From assembly GCF_014174215.1 (NCBI RefSeq), contig NZ_JABEQL010000025.1, positions 1-56,525 of the forward strand: DNA of 56,525 nt, read 5' to 3'. The stretch's first letter is position 1, and each line of letters starts with the position of its first letter. Below are positions 18,182 to 27,291 of this stretch, piece after piece. A program made the translations under genes and the position numbers. The notes below the pieces were generated by a model. The model saw nothing but the letters and a program-made list of their open reading frames with translations, did no database searches and was not told the DNA's origin. The stretch comes from Gluconacetobacter tumulicola. GTDB taxonomy: Bacteria; Pseudomonadota; Alphaproteobacteria; Acetobacterales; Acetobacteraceae.

Positions 18182-19486
18182 TCATTCCCGCCCCTTGCGA
18201 GCCTGCACCTCGCCGGTCACCCGCTGCCAATACTCATCCGCCCGCTTCTCGAACGTCCCCGCATCGCGCGCATCACTCTGATAAAGCGCGCCCTTCGGGA
18301 TCGGCGAGTAAACCTGCTCCACCCAGCCGCGCGGGTCATCATGCGGAAACCGATACCCGACATGCCCCAGCGACGCCGCGCCCTTGTAATGCGCATCACG
18401 CAGATGCAGCGGCACGGCGGCCGGCGGATTATTCGCCACGAACTGCATCGCCGCCGAAATCCCCCGGCACGCCGAGCCCGATTTCGGCGCCCGCGCCACA
18501 TGCAGCGCCGCATGCGCCAGCACGATCTGCGCTTCGGGATACCCGATCTTCTCGACTGCCTGCATCGCCGCCACGGCAGTCTGGAGCGCGGCATTATCGG
18601 CCAGCCCCACATCCTCCGACGCATGGATCATGATCCGCCGCGCGATATAGCGCGGGTCCTCGCCACCATGAATCAGGCGCGCCAGCCAGTACAGCGTGGC
18701 ATCGGGATCAGACCCTCGCATGGATTTCACGAACGCCGAAACCACATCGTAATGCGCATCGCCCGACCGGTCATGATTGACGGGCGCCGCCGCATAGGCC
18801 TCATCCACCATCGCATCGGTGATCGTGACCCGCTTCGCATCATGCCCGACCGCGAGGCTTTCCAGCGTCGTCAGCGCCCGCCGCGCATCCCCGCCGGAAC
18901 GACCGGCAATCCGGCGGATCTGCGCGCCCGTCAGCGAGACCTCGATCCCCTCCCCCCGCAGATGGTCGACGCCACGCCGCACCACCTGCTCCATCTCTTC
19001 GAGCGTCAGCGGCTCGAGCTTCAGGATGGTCGAGCGCGAGACCAGCGCCGGTGTCAGCACATGATAAGGATTGCCGGTCGTGGCCCCGATAAAATCGGCC
19101 GTGCCCTCCTCGCAGATGGCCAGCAGATCATCCGCCTGGGTCGCCGAAAAGCGCTGCACCTCATCGACGAAGATCAGCAGCGGCACCATCCGCGCCTCAT
19201 CCGCCAGCTTGCGAATGTCCGCAACCCCGCTGCGCGTCGCGTGCAGCGGGCGAAAGCTCTTGCCGAGCATGTTTCCCACCGCCCGCGCGATCGAGGTCTT
19301 GCCCACCCCCGGCGGCCCATACAGAATCACGCTGCCCAACGCCCCACCGGCAATCCGCCGCCGCAGGATCGAACCGGGCGCGACCGCCGCCGACTGGCCG
19401 ATCACGTCATCCAGCGTCGCCGGGCGCAACTGCGCGGCAAGCGGCATCCGCCCCAGTGCCGTCCCACTGTCAAACAGGTCGCTCAT
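18182..19486 (-). CDS. rarA: Replication-associated recombination protein A (AAA+ ATPase)
   Basis: A 434-residue AAA+ ATPase of the RarA/MgsA/WRNIP1 family that acts at stalled replication forks. Walker A GPPGVGKTS is near residue 58, Walker B LLIFVDEVQRF near 103-113, then sensor 1 IGATTGNPYHVLTPALVSRS with its arginine finger. The C-terminal half carries the family tetramerisation region (AVNHDRSGDAHYDVVSAFVKSMRGSDPDAT-like and GEDPRYIARRIMIHASEDVGLAD). Length is normal. It lies 45 bases downstream of arfB on the same strand. Confidence 0.96.
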   Translation of the reverse strand: MSDLFDSGTALGRMPLAAQLRPATLDDVIGQSAAVAPGSILRRRIAGGALGSVILYGPPGVGKTSIARAVGNMLGKSFRPLHATRSGVADIRKLADEARMVPLLIFVDEVQRFSATQADDLLAICEEGTADFIGATTGNPYHVLTPALVSRSTILKLEPLTLEEMEQVVRRGVDHLRGEGIEVSLTGAQIRRIAGRSGGDARRALTTLESLAVGHDAKRVTITDAMVDEAYAAAPVNHDRSGDAHYDVVSAFVKSMRGSDPDATLYWLARLIHGGEDPRYIARRIMIHASEDVGLADNAALQTAVAAMQAVEKIGYPEAQIVLAHAALHVARAPKSGSACRGISAAMQFVANNPPAAVPLHLRDAHYKGAASLGHVGYRFPHDDPRGWVEQVYSPIPKGALYQSDARDAGTFEKRADEYWQRVTGEVQARKGRE

Positions 19487-19531
19487 CCCTCACCCCAGAC
19501 ACGGAATTTTCCAGAACGGCGCAGGCTGCGC

Positions 19532-19954
19532 CTAATCATCGAACCGCCCGGAACGCCCGCGCTTGATGCCCGACCGGTGCGCCTTGCCGTCCAGCCGGCG
19601 CTGGCGGGCCGCACGGCCGGGGCGGGTGGCCACACGAAAAGCGGGACGATGCGCCGCCTCGCGGATCAGCTCGGCCAGCCGTTCAATGGCATCCTCGCGG
19701 TTGCGCACCTGCGTGCGAAAGCGCCGGGCGGTGATGACGATCACCCCATCCCGCGTGGCACGACTGCCCGCCACCTCCAGCAGCCGGGCCCGCACCCGCT
19801 CGGGCAACGAGGGCGAGCGCGCGGCATCGAACCGCAATTGCGCCGCCGTGGCCACCTTGTTGACGTTCTGCCCACCGGGGCCGGACGCAAGGATATAGCT
19901 GACCTCCAGCTCGGACTCGGCCAGGGACAGTCCGGGAAGGATCGGGATTGCCAT
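19532..19954 (-). CDS. arfB: Alternative ribosome-rescue peptidyl-tRNA hydrolase
   Basis: A 140-residue ArfB/YaeJ/ICT1-type release factor that frees stalled ribosomes. The catalytic GGQ is seen in ILASGPGGQNVNKVATAAQLRFD (about residues 22-44). The C-terminal tail, rich in Arg, Lys and Gly (RPGRAARQRRLDGKAHRSGIKRGRSGR), is the part that enters the empty mRNA channel. There is no stop-codon recognition domain, which separates it from RF1 and RF2. It precedes rarA on the same strand. Confidence 0.95.
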   Translation of the reverse strand: MAIPILPGLSLAESELEVSYILASGPGGQNVNKVATAAQLRFDAARSPSLPERVRARLLEVAGSRATRDGVIVITARRFRTQVRNREDAIERLAELIREAAHRPAFRVATRPGRAARQRRLDGKAHRSGIKRGRSGRFDD

Positions 19955-20007
19955 GCGCGCGGCATAGCATGTTTTGCGCCGCCGCGCGTGCTATTCCCCG
20001 CCTTGGC

Positions 20008-20037
20008 GCAGGGCGCCGCCCTGCCCCTTCACCCCTT
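20008..20037. repeat. Short relative of the prp-flanking hairpin repeat
   Basis: GCAGGGC/GCCCTGC around GCC, followed by CCCTTCACCCCTT, matches the two ends of the 14792 and 16956 copies with the middle hairpin missing. The copy overlaps the end of the upstream GST gene and provides its last codons and stop. Confidence 0.65.
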
Positions 20038-20748
20038 GTCGTGAGAGACAGGATGTTCCGGGTGGCCAGTCATCCGACTGCTTTCAGGCTTGCCGTCCGA
20101 CTGGTCAGGCAGTTCGAACATATCGATGATTTCGGCTTCATCCTGTCCGGAAGCAAACCACTCCCGCACCAGTGGATGCGCGAGCATCCGCTCCAGATAC
20201 GTCGCGGCGCCACCCTGCAAGGAAACACCATAGGTCTGAAAGCGAGAGGCCACCGGCGCGAACATGATATCGGCGGCATTGAAGCGCCCGAACAGCCAGG
20301 GCCCCTCGGGATGACTCCCCGCCGTCTTCCATATCGCCGCCACGCGCGCAATATCGTCTTCGACAGCCTGCGTCCGCACGGCCCGCCGATTGCGCCCCCT
20401 CGCATTGACCGGCATCGCCTCCCGCAGCGCATTCAGGCCCGAATGGACCTCTCCGGCATAGCTGCGTGCCCTCGCCCGCAGGAAGCGGTCGGCCGGCCAG
20501 AGGGCAGGACATTGCTCGTAAAGATATTCCACGATCGCAAGCGTGTCCCAGATCGGGAAACCATCGACGCGCAAAACAGGCACAAGGCCGGTCTCGCCGC
20601 CACGTTCAATGACGCACGCCCGGGCACCCGTTATATAAAGCGACTGGATCGTCTCGTCGAAAGGCACGCCAGCCAGACGCAGCAGCATCCACGCCCGCAT
20701 CGACCATGACGAATAATTCCTGTTCCCCAGGATGATCTCCAACGCCAT
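20029..20748 (-). CDS. Glutathione S-transferase-like protein (long form)
   Basis: A 239-residue protein with an N-terminal thioredoxin-like GST domain (ALEIILGNRNYSSWSMRAWMLLRLAG, then VPVLRVDGFPIWDTLAIVEYL with the cis-Pro and glutathione-binding Asp-Thr/Ser region) and a helical C-terminal domain. The start at 20748 follows GGAGGATGAATCG, an excellent ribosome-binding site. It begins 19 bases after the stop of a second GST, so the two form an operon. The last residues and the stop are supplied by a dispersed hairpin repeat, so the C-terminal tail (about 20 residues) may be non-native. The substrate is unknown. Confidence 0.88.
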   Translation of the reverse strand: MALEIILGNRNYSSWSMRAWMLLRLAGVPFDETIQSLYITGARACVIERGGETGLVPVLRVDGFPIWDTLAIVEYLYEQCPALWPADRFLRARARSYAGEVHSGLNALREAMPVNARGRNRRAVRTQAVEDDIARVAAIWKTAGSHPEGPWLFGRFNAADIMFAPVASRFQTYGVSLQGGAATYLERMLAHPLVREWFASGQDEAEIIDMFELPDQSDGKPESSRMTGHPEHPVSHDKG

Positions 20749-20767
20749 CGATTCATCCTCCAGAAGA

Positions 20768-21352
20768 TCAGATCCAGGGCATCGGCAGGAAGCCGGGCAG
20801 AGCCTCGACACGCAGGAGCCATGCCCGCACGTTCGGATAGGGCTCCAGCGACACATGGCCTTCCGGAGCGTGGGCGACATAGCCATAGCAGGCAAGATCC
20901 GCGATCGTCGGATGGCACGCGGCCAGGAACGTCCGGTCGTCGAGATGCGCGTCCATGAACGCCAGCAATCGCTCGGCGCGCACGCACGCATCGGCGGGCT
21001 CGCCCGGGCGTTGCCACAGCGCCACCATACGGGCGGCAGCCGGCCCTTGCCTCAACTCCCCCGCCGCAATCGAAAGCCAGCGCTGAACGCGCGCCGCGCC
21101 CACCGGATCGTCCGGCAGCCACAAGGTGCCCGCGCCGTAGGCCTTGGCCAGATAGACCAGAATGGCATTGCTGTCGGCCAGCACCAGATCACCATCACAC
21201 AGGATCGGAATCTGTCCGAGCGGGTTCAGACGCAGCAATTCCGGCGTCGGAGCGGAAACGATCTCGAACCTGTAATCGATGCCGAGCATCGACAGAAGCA
21301 ATTGTACGCGATGCACATGGCCTGAAAGAGGCATGCCGTAGAGAATCATCAT
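20768..21352 (-). CDS. Glutathione S-transferase
   Basis: A 194-residue GST: the N-terminal domain MILYGMPLSGHVHRVQLLLSMLGIDYRFEIV and NPLGQIPILCDGDLVLADSNAILVYLA (residues 44-70) has the cis-Pro and the SNAI-type glutathione contact; the C-terminal all-helical domain includes HPTIADLACYGYVAHAPEG, the N-capping/hydrophobic staple region. Two adjacent start codons are possible. It is the first gene of the GST pair and is divergent from a LysR gene, which probably controls it. Confidence 0.9.
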   Translation of the reverse strand: MMILYGMPLSGHVHRVQLLLSMLGIDYRFEIVSAPTPELLRLNPLGQIPILCDGDLVLADSNAILVYLAKAYGAGTLWLPDDPVGAARVQRWLSIAAGELRQGPAAARMVALWQRPGEPADACVRAERLLAFMDAHLDDRTFLAACHPTIADLACYGYVAHAPEGHVSLEPYPNVRAWLLRVEALPGFLPMPWI

Positions 21353-21455
21353 CGGTGCGATCTTTCGCTATGGTCGCTCCAGGGTCATTGTTTTGTCCGA
21401 ACATGGCGATACGCTATCCTGGCACGACAGTCTTTCGGATAATGGAAGAATAGCG

Positions 21456-22436
21456 TTGGATCGCCTGGATGAACTGGCAGTGTTCGTTGCCGTGCTCGAC
21501 TCAGGAAGCATGGCGGCGGCGGCGCGACGCCTGTATCGCTCTCCTCCCAGCATCAGCCGTATCCTGGCGGGGCTGGAGCAACGACTGGGCGCACGCCTGA
21601 TCGATCGCACGACGCGACGCCTGGCCCCGACCGAATTCGGCCGTCACTTCGCCATGCAGGCGCGGGATCTCATCGCGCAATACGAAGCGCTGACCAGGGC
21701 AGCCACGCATGAGGCAGATCAACCCGCCGGCATGCTTCGGATCACGGCCCCAGCGACATTCGGGCGCCGCCACGTGGCGCCCATGCTTTCGGATTTCCTG
21801 CTACGGTTTGAAAGGGTTCGGGCCACATTGGTGTTGTCGGACCGCAATCTCGATCTGATCGAAGACGGTCTGGATGTCGCCATCCGCATTGGCGCGTTGA
21901 CCGATTCGACCCTCGTGGCCCGCAAAGTTGGCAGCGTCGGGCGCATTCTGGTCGCCAGCCCCGCCTATCTGGAAAAACGGGGCACGCCGCGATCCGTCCG
22001 TGACCTGGCGAACCATGACAGTATCCTCATCGAAAGCCGACCTGTCGCGCGGGAATGGCGCTTCGCCTCAGGCCCACACGACTGTGGGCAGCGTCAGGTC
22101 ATACGATTGACACCACGCGTCCTGGCCAATGACGTCGAAGGCGCCATCGCAATGGCACGCGCAGGATTGGGCATCGTGCAGGTTCTGTCATACCAGGTGA
22201 CGGAGGAACTCTCGGCGGGCCACCTCGTCCGGCTCCTGCCGGAGGCGGAACTTCCCCCCACCACGGTACATCTGATCAGCACCTGCACCTCCCATCGGCC
22301 CGCGAAAACGACCGCCTTTCTCGATTTCGCGGCGAACGCGCTGGAACAGCGTCTCCGGGTCATATCCCGCTCATCGAACCCGCCTGCCCCGACCATGTCG
22401 CCACCCGGCAATCACGAGATCGAAACAAGACAATAA
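21456..22436 (+). CDS. LysR-family regulator divergent from the GST pair
   Basis: A 326-residue LysR regulator. HTH at residues 1-60 (LDELAVFVAVLDSGSMAAAARRLYRSPPSISRILAGLE) and effector domain from about 90 (GMLRITAPATFGRRHVAPMLSDFLLRF). The TTG at 21456 is preferred because GGAAG lies eight bases upstream and the protein then starts as family members do; a TTG at 21393 would add 21 atypical residues. It belongs to the subgroup usually found beside GST, SDR or efflux genes. The C-terminus has about 25 disordered residues beyond the usual end. Confidence 0.88.
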   Translation: MDRLDELAVFVAVLDSGSMAAAARRLYRSPPSISRILAGLEQRLGARLIDRTTRRLAPTEFGRHFAMQARDLIAQYEALTRAATHEADQPAGMLRITAPATFGRRHVAPMLSDFLLRFERVRATLVLSDRNLDLIEDGLDVAIRIGALTDSTLVARKVGSVGRILVASPAYLEKRGTPRSVRDLANHDSILIESRPVAREWRFASGPHDCGQRQVIRLTPRVLANDVEGAIAMARAGLGIVQVLSYQVTEELSAGHLVRLLPEAELPPTTVHLISTCTSHRPAKTTAFLDFAANALEQRLRVISRSSNPPAPTMSPPGNHEIETRQ

Positions 22437-22627
22437 CGCATGAAAATATGATCATTATATAAATGTGAATGATAAAGATGCCTCTCGCATCTCACGAATA
22501 GCACACTCTATTGCGCGATCCGACGCAGCCGCCAGCATGAAACATCCTTCATATTGGTATGCGCAATTTGCATAAATGACATACGCCCCGTTAGGGTGTC
22601 CGCCGAATGAACCAGAGGAGGTGAGCA

Positions 22628-23887
22628 ATGCATAACATTACGGCGCTGATAGGCGACGCCGCGATCTTCGTGCTGCTACCCTGGCTGCTGTGGCGCCTGA
22701 CGCGACGCGCCCTGCCCATCGCGGTACTGCCGATCCTGATCGGCATCCTGCTGGCGGTCTGGCACGTTCCCGTCGGCAAACTGGGCGTCCCGTCGCTCTA
22801 TGGCGACGATATCGGCTGGGTGGCCGTGCTGATCCTGGCCTTCACCGCCGGGCTGGAGATGTGGCAGCACCCTGGCGAAGACGCCAATGCGGCCCATCGG
22901 CTTCCGCCCCAGCCTCTTGGCCGGCTCCTCGCCAGCGCGCTGGTCGCCCTGGGCGGCCCGTTCCTGGTCGGTTCCTTCCTGGCCTATGAATTCTTCCTGC
23001 CCCTGCAGGGCTGGCACGCGCCGCATGCCGCGCCATGGATCGCGGCGGCCTCGATCGGGCTCTGCATGGCCGTCAGCGCGCTGCCGGTGCTCATCGGCGT
23101 GGTGCGCGAACTGGAGCCCGCCCAGCGCCCGCTGGGCCAACTGGCGCTCAAGCTCGCCGTGGTCGATGACGCCGCCCTCTGGATCGGCCTGGCCGCCCTC
23201 CAGTTCGCCGCCAGGGGCAGTGCCGCACTCCACGGATGGACCAGCCTGGAATTCCTGGCGGTCGCGCTCCTCGTGGGGCTGGCGGCCACAGGCAACTGGG
23301 CCTCACGGCATTTCAGGCATCCGCCGGCCTGGGTCATCTGGACCGCCGTGCCGATTTATCTCGCCGCCGGCTCCTGGGCCAGCAAGCAACTGGGGCTCCA
23401 CGAACTGATCGGCGCCTATTTCGCAGGCGCGATCATGCCGCCCAGCTGGGTGCGCCGCCTCCCCATCGAGTGGGCCGGGACCTTCGCCCTGATCTGGCTG
23501 ACGCCGATGTTCTTCGGGCATAGCGGCCTGCGCATCGATGGCGATGCCCTCACCTGGCCGTCCGTCCTCGCCTCGCTGGCTCTGGTGGCCATCTCGATCG
23601 TGACCAAGATCGCCGCCATCTATATCTGCCCCCCGGCGGCGGGCCTGACACGCCGGCAGACCTTGAGCGTCGGCGCCCTGCTGCAATGCAAGGGGCTGAT
23701 GGAAATCGTCGCCGCGACCATCCTGCACCAGCAGGGCATGCTCTCCGAATTCGCCTTTGCCGCGCTGGTGGTCCTGGCCGTGATCTCCACCACGCTGACC
23801 GGGCCGATGTTCCGCGCCCTGGCCCCGAAACCGGGCGCCAGGAAACCCGCAACGCTGCCGGCGGGAGTGATCACGGCCAATTCCTGA
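22628..23887 (+). CDS. Cation:proton antiporter, CPA2 (Kef/NapA-like) family
   Basis: A 419-residue inner-membrane protein with about 12-13 hydrophobic segments. LKLAVVDDAALWIGLAAL holds the paired acidic residues in the ion-binding helix, and VGALLQCKGLMEIVAATILHQQGMLSEFAFAALVVLAVISTTLTGPMF is typical of the CPA2 C-terminal half. There is no RCK/TrkA regulatory domain, so it is the short membrane-only type exchanging Na+ or K+ for H+. The ATG has AGAGGAGGTGAGCA upstream. The 190-base upstream region is AT-rich and probably carries its promoter. Confidence 0.87.
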   Translation: MHNITALIGDAAIFVLLPWLLWRLTRRALPIAVLPILIGILLAVWHVPVGKLGVPSLYGDDIGWVAVLILAFTAGLEMWQHPGEDANAAHRLPPQPLGRLLASALVALGGPFLVGSFLAYEFFLPLQGWHAPHAAPWIAAASIGLCMAVSALPVLIGVVRELEPAQRPLGQLALKLAVVDDAALWIGLAALQFAARGSAALHGWTSLEFLAVALLVGLAATGNWASRHFRHPPAWVIWTAVPIYLAAGSWASKQLGLHELIGAYFAGAIMPPSWVRRLPIEWAGTFALIWLTPMFFGHSGLRIDGDALTWPSVLASLALVAISIVTKIAAIYICPPAAGLTRRQTLSVGALLQCKGLMEIVAATILHQQGMLSEFAFAALVVLAVISTTLTGPMFRALAPKPGARKPATLPAGVITANS

Positions 23888-23922
23888 TCCCAGCCGCGTC
23901 TCTTACGACCCGTGCGCCGCCG

Positions 23923-24813
23923 TCACGACATCGGCGGCGGCGCCGTGTCGGCCGAAGGCAGGGGGATGAACTCGTCATGGTCCGCATCGGGCAGTTTCAT
24001 CCGCCCTTCCTTCCAGTCCTCGGCCGCCTGCGCCAGCCGCTCCTTCGAGGAACTGACGAAATTCCAGAACAGGAACCGCTCGCCAACGGGCTCGCCCCCC
24101 AGCACCATCGCGGTCGTGGGCGCCAGGGCCCGGAAGGATGAAACATCGGGACCGAGCACGAGCATCCGTCCCGCCGCGTATTGCTCTCCATCGATCTCGA
24201 TCGCACCCTGGGCGATATAGACAGCCCGCTCCGGGTGACCCATGGGAATTTCCGCCCGCGCCCCGGCATCCAGCTCCAGATGCACATAGAAGAGCGGCGA
24301 ATGCGTCCGCGCGGCGGCGGTCAGGCCGTAAGCGTGGCCTGCAATCACCTGCCCCCGCACACCGCCCGCATCCCATTGCGGCAGATCCGCCCCCTCGTGA
24401 TGCGAGAAGGACGGTGCCGCTTCCTCATCTCCCTTCGGCAGCGCGACCCACGCCTGGATACCGTGCAGATGATCGCCGACCGCCCGCGCCTTCTCGAACC
24501 GCTCGCTATGCGTGATCCCTCGGCCGGCCGTCATCCAGTTGACCTCCTGCGGCCGGATCGCCTGTTCCGACCCCAGACTGTCGCGATGCATGACCTCGCC
24601 CGAGAACAGATAGGTGACGGTCGACAGGCCGATATGCGGATGCGGCCGCACATCCACGCTGCGATCGACCCCGGCCGCCAGATCCAGCGGCCCCATATGG
24701 TCGAAGAAGATGAACGGCCCGACCATCCGCCGCCGCGCGAACGGCAGGATGCGCCCCACTTCCAGACCACCGCCCAGACTGCGGCGACGCTGCTCGATCA
24801 TCATCTCGATCAT
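23923..24813 (-). CDS. Pirin family protein (copy 1)
   Basis: A 296-residue bicupin of the pirin family. The N-terminal cupin metal ligands are seen in RPHPHIGLSTVTYLFSG, VMHRDSLGS and GITHSERF. The C-terminal pirin domain ends with VSSSKERLAQAAEDWKEGRMKLP. The start at 24813 is chosen for GGAAGGGAGAAG just upstream and the normal N-terminus IEMMIEQRRRSLGGGLEVGRILPFARRRMVGPF. Pirins are iron-binding and some have quercetin dioxygenase activity, others are regulatory; neither can be assigned here. It is downstream of a second pirin and probably co-transcribed with it. Confidence 0.92.
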   Translation of the reverse strand: MIEMMIEQRRRSLGGGLEVGRILPFARRRMVGPFIFFDHMGPLDLAAGVDRSVDVRPHPHIGLSTVTYLFSGEVMHRDSLGSEQAIRPQEVNWMTAGRGITHSERFEKARAVGDHLHGIQAWVALPKGDEEAAPSFSHHEGADLPQWDAGGVRGQVIAGHAYGLTAAARTHSPLFYVHLELDAGARAEIPMGHPERAVYIAQGAIEIDGEQYAAGRMLVLGPDVSSFRALAPTTAMVLGGEPVGERFLFWNFVSSSKERLAQAAEDWKEGRMKLPDADHDEFIPLPSADTAPPPMS

Positions 24814-24908
24814 CGCACTTCTCCCTTCCAGCCTCACATGATCGAACCGCCCCGCGACAGGCGGCGGGGGCAATCGCCCCCGCCACCGTCATGGCGATCC
24901 GGGCGCGC

Positions 24909-25778
24909 TCAGGCAGCGATCCCGCCAAAACGCCCATTATTGAAATCCTCGATCGCCTGACGGATCTCCTCCTGCGTGTTCATGACGAAAGGCCCATATC
25001 CGGCAATCGGTTCATTCAGAGGCTGACCCGTCAGGACCAGGAAACTGGCTTCTTCCGCCGCCTGAAGCGTCACCTCCGTTCCCTCCCGACTCAGCAGAGC
25101 GAACTGCGCACTGCCCAGTTCCGTACCGCCATTCACAATCAGGCGTCCCTCCAGCGAGACAATCGCCGTACTGTGCCCGACGGGCAAGTCGAGCGTGACC
25201 TGCGCACCGGCCCGCAGCGTGCCGTCCCACACATTCAGCGGCGAGAAGATGCGCGCCGGTCCATGCACCGCCCGATACTCGCCGGCGATGATACGCAGCC
25301 GCCCGGCATCGTCGGCAAAGCGCACCACCGGAATATCGGCCGCATGCAGCGTCTGATAGGCCGGCGGCGCGGCCTTGTCCTTCGCCGGCAGATTCACCCA
25401 CAACTGCACCATCCGGAACGCACCGCCCTGCCTTGCATAGGAAGGCGAATGGAATTCCTCATGCTGGATGCCATTCCCCGCCGTCATCCACTGCACGTCG
25501 CCCGGCCCGATGACGCCACCGCCACCAGCGGAATCGCGATGCTCCACCTCGCCGTCATAGACGATCGTCACCGTCTCGAACCCCTTGTGCGGATGCTCGC
25601 CCACACCGCGCCGGCTTTCCGTGGGGCCGAACGCATAGGGCCCGGCATAGTCCAGCAGCAGGAACGGGCTCAGATGCTCGCCGAAATTGCTGTAGGAAAA
25701 CAGGGAACGGACCGGAAACCCGTCCCCCACCCAATGGCCACGATCATTGCCGTAGCGGCCGAGAATCGTCTTCTGCAT
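24909..25778 (-). CDS. Pirin family protein (copy 2)
   Basis: A 289-residue bicupin, clearly a different subfamily from the downstream pirin. The metal-ligand segments are GEHPHKGFETVTIVYDG, VEHRDSAGGGG and GNGIQHEEFHS. LFSYSNFGEHLSPFLLLDYAGP and the C-terminal FVMNTQEEIRQAIEDFNNGRFG are typical of the YhhW/YhaK-like group that is often preceded by a divergent LysR. GGGAG is placed before the ATG at 25778. It is divergent from the LysR gene 154 bases away and first in a two-pirin unit. Confidence 0.92.
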   Translation of the reverse strand: MQKTILGRYGNDRGHWVGDGFPVRSLFSYSNFGEHLSPFLLLDYAGPYAFGPTESRRGVGEHPHKGFETVTIVYDGEVEHRDSAGGGGVIGPGDVQWMTAGNGIQHEEFHSPSYARQGGAFRMVQLWVNLPAKDKAAPPAYQTLHAADIPVVRFADDAGRLRIIAGEYRAVHGPARIFSPLNVWDGTLRAGAQVTLDLPVGHSTAIVSLEGRLIVNGGTELGSAQFALLSREGTEVTLQAAEEASFLVLTGQPLNEPIAGYGPFVMNTQEEIRQAIEDFNNGRFGGIAA

Positions 25779-25932
25779 TGCCCATACTCCCAATCGACAG
25801 TGCCCCGATGGAGGGCGCCCTTGCATGACAAGGACAATGGGGCGTTCCCCCCCGCCGCATGAAGATTGCCGTATCGAACGGTGCGTCCTATTCATGAGAC
25901 GATGAAGGTCCTCAACGACCTTATATTACTTC

Positions 25933-26823
25933 GTGCAGGTCGTCCGCCACGGCGGCTTCGCCAGCGCCGCGCGCGCCACCGGGCTGCAGAAATCCCTTCT
26001 CAGCCGCCGGGTGCGCCTGCTGGAAGAACGGCTGGACACGTTGCTGCTCCAGCGCTCCTCCCGCCATTTCTCGGTCACCGATGCCGGGCGCGCCTTCTAC
26101 GAACGCTGCGCGGTGGTCCTGGAAGACGCCGAGGCGGCAGAACAGTCGGTCGCGCAGCACCATGCCGAACCGTGCGGCATCATCCGCCTCAGTTGCCCGG
26201 TAGCCCTCCTGACCTTCCAGTTCGGAGCGCTGCTCGCCAAATTCATCATGCGCTACCCCGCCGTCACCCTCAGCCTCGAGAGCACGAACCGGCGGGTGGA
26301 GGTGCTGGAGGAACGGTTCGATCTCGCCATCCGCGTGCGTTTCCCGCCGCTGGAATCGGAAAATCTCATCATGCGCGTGCTCGACACCAGCACACAGTGC
26401 CCGATTGCCGCACCTGGCCTGGTCGCAGCCCCCCTCACCTCGCCCGCGGACCTGAATACGCTGCCCAGCCTCGATTTCAACACCGCCCCCACCAGCCATT
26501 CCTGGCTTCTCGAAAGCAGGGACGGTCAGACGGCAACGATCTTCCACACGCCGCGCCTGGCAACCGACGACATGGCCGTGCTGCGCGAGGCGGCGCTTGC
26601 CGGCGCAGGCATCGTCCAGCTCCCGACCATGATGGTCTGGCCAGACATCGCGGAAGGCCGCCTGATCCAGCTTCTCCCCGACTGGCGGCCCCGCGCCGGA
26701 ATCGTCCACGCCGTCTTCCCCTCCCGCCGGGGGCTTACCCCCGCCGTGCGCACACTGATCGACCTCCTCGCCGCCGAATGCGCGGCCCAGCGGCACGATG
26801 CATCACGGGTGGTGGAACCATGA
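25933..26823 (+). CDS. LysR-family regulator divergent from the pirins, start apparently frameshifted
   Basis: The open frame gives 296 residues from a GTG, with the HTH already under way (VVRHGGFASAARATGLQKSLLSRRVRLLEE) and the effector domain intact to the end. The expected first helix, of the form DLYYFVQVV, is present but split between frames: an ATG at 25902 reads MKVLNDL, and the YYFVQVVRHGG part lies in the next frame, without a start codon until GTG 25933 and with a TGA at 25903-25905. One extra base around 25919-25925 would explain it. The GTG has no ribosome-binding site. Either the protein is slightly truncated, or the gene is inactivated or mis-sequenced. Residues 80-296 look functional. 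Confidence 0.75.
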   Translation: MQVVRHGGFASAARATGLQKSLLSRRVRLLEERLDTLLLQRSSRHFSVTDAGRAFYERCAVVLEDAEAAEQSVAQHHAEPCGIIRLSCPVALLTFQFGALLAKFIMRYPAVTLSLESTNRRVEVLEERFDLAIRVRFPPLESENLIMRVLDTSTQCPIAAPGLVAAPLTSPADLNTLPSLDFNTAPTSHSWLLESRDGQTATIFHTPRLATDDMAVLREAALAGAGIVQLPTMMVWPDIAEGRLIQLLPDWRPRAGIVHAVFPSRRGLTPAVRTLIDLLAAECAAQRHDASRVVEP

Positions 26824-26832
26824 CGGACATTG

Positions 26833-27291
26833 TCACGAATGCGCCGGGGACCATTGGTAGCGGACAACCATGATCGGCAAATGATCATGCGGGGATTCGC
26901 CACTCTTGCGCAGACCGTGCCTTTCATAGAAGCGCCGCGCCGCGACATTGCCGGAACCGGTCCGGAGCCAGAATCCCTCGGGCATGTCACGTTTAGCCAC
27001 ATCGAGCAGGATGGACCCGATGCCCGAGCGCTTTTTCGCCGGGGCGACGAAAAGCTGCCTGAGCCAGGACTCCCCAGGCTCGAACGCCAGAAATCCGACG
27101 ATTTCAGCCCCGTCACGCGCGACATAAACGCGCCACGCCCGCGTCCATTCGGCCTCGAGACGCTCACGATATTCCGCCACAGCCGACACGGTATGGGCGT
27201 CGAGACCCGTAGACAGCGCACTCGCATGCCAGAGCCGCGCAACCGTATCGAGGTCGGACGCGCGCAATTCGCGCATCTGAACGTCCTTCAT
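26833..27291 (-). CDS. GNAT-family N-acetyltransferase
   Basis: A 152-residue single-domain acetyltransferase with RELRASDLDTVARLWHASALSTG at the N-terminus, the acetyl-CoA loop in LFVAPAKKRSGIGSILLDVAKRDM and the C-terminal NVAARRFYERHGLRKSG. The first ATG at 27291 is annotated; an internal ATG at 27276, with AAGGA seven bases upstream, is an equally good or better start. It is convergent with the pirin-linked LysR, nine bases between stops. The substrate is unknown. Confidence 0.88.
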   Translation of the reverse strand: MKDVQMRELRASDLDTVARLWHASALSTGLDAHTVSAVAEYRERLEAEWTRAWRVYVARDGAEIVGFLAFEPGESWLRQLFVAPAKKRSGIGSILLDVAKRDMPEGFWLRTGSGNVAARRFYERHGLRKSGESPHDHLPIMVVRYQWSPAHS

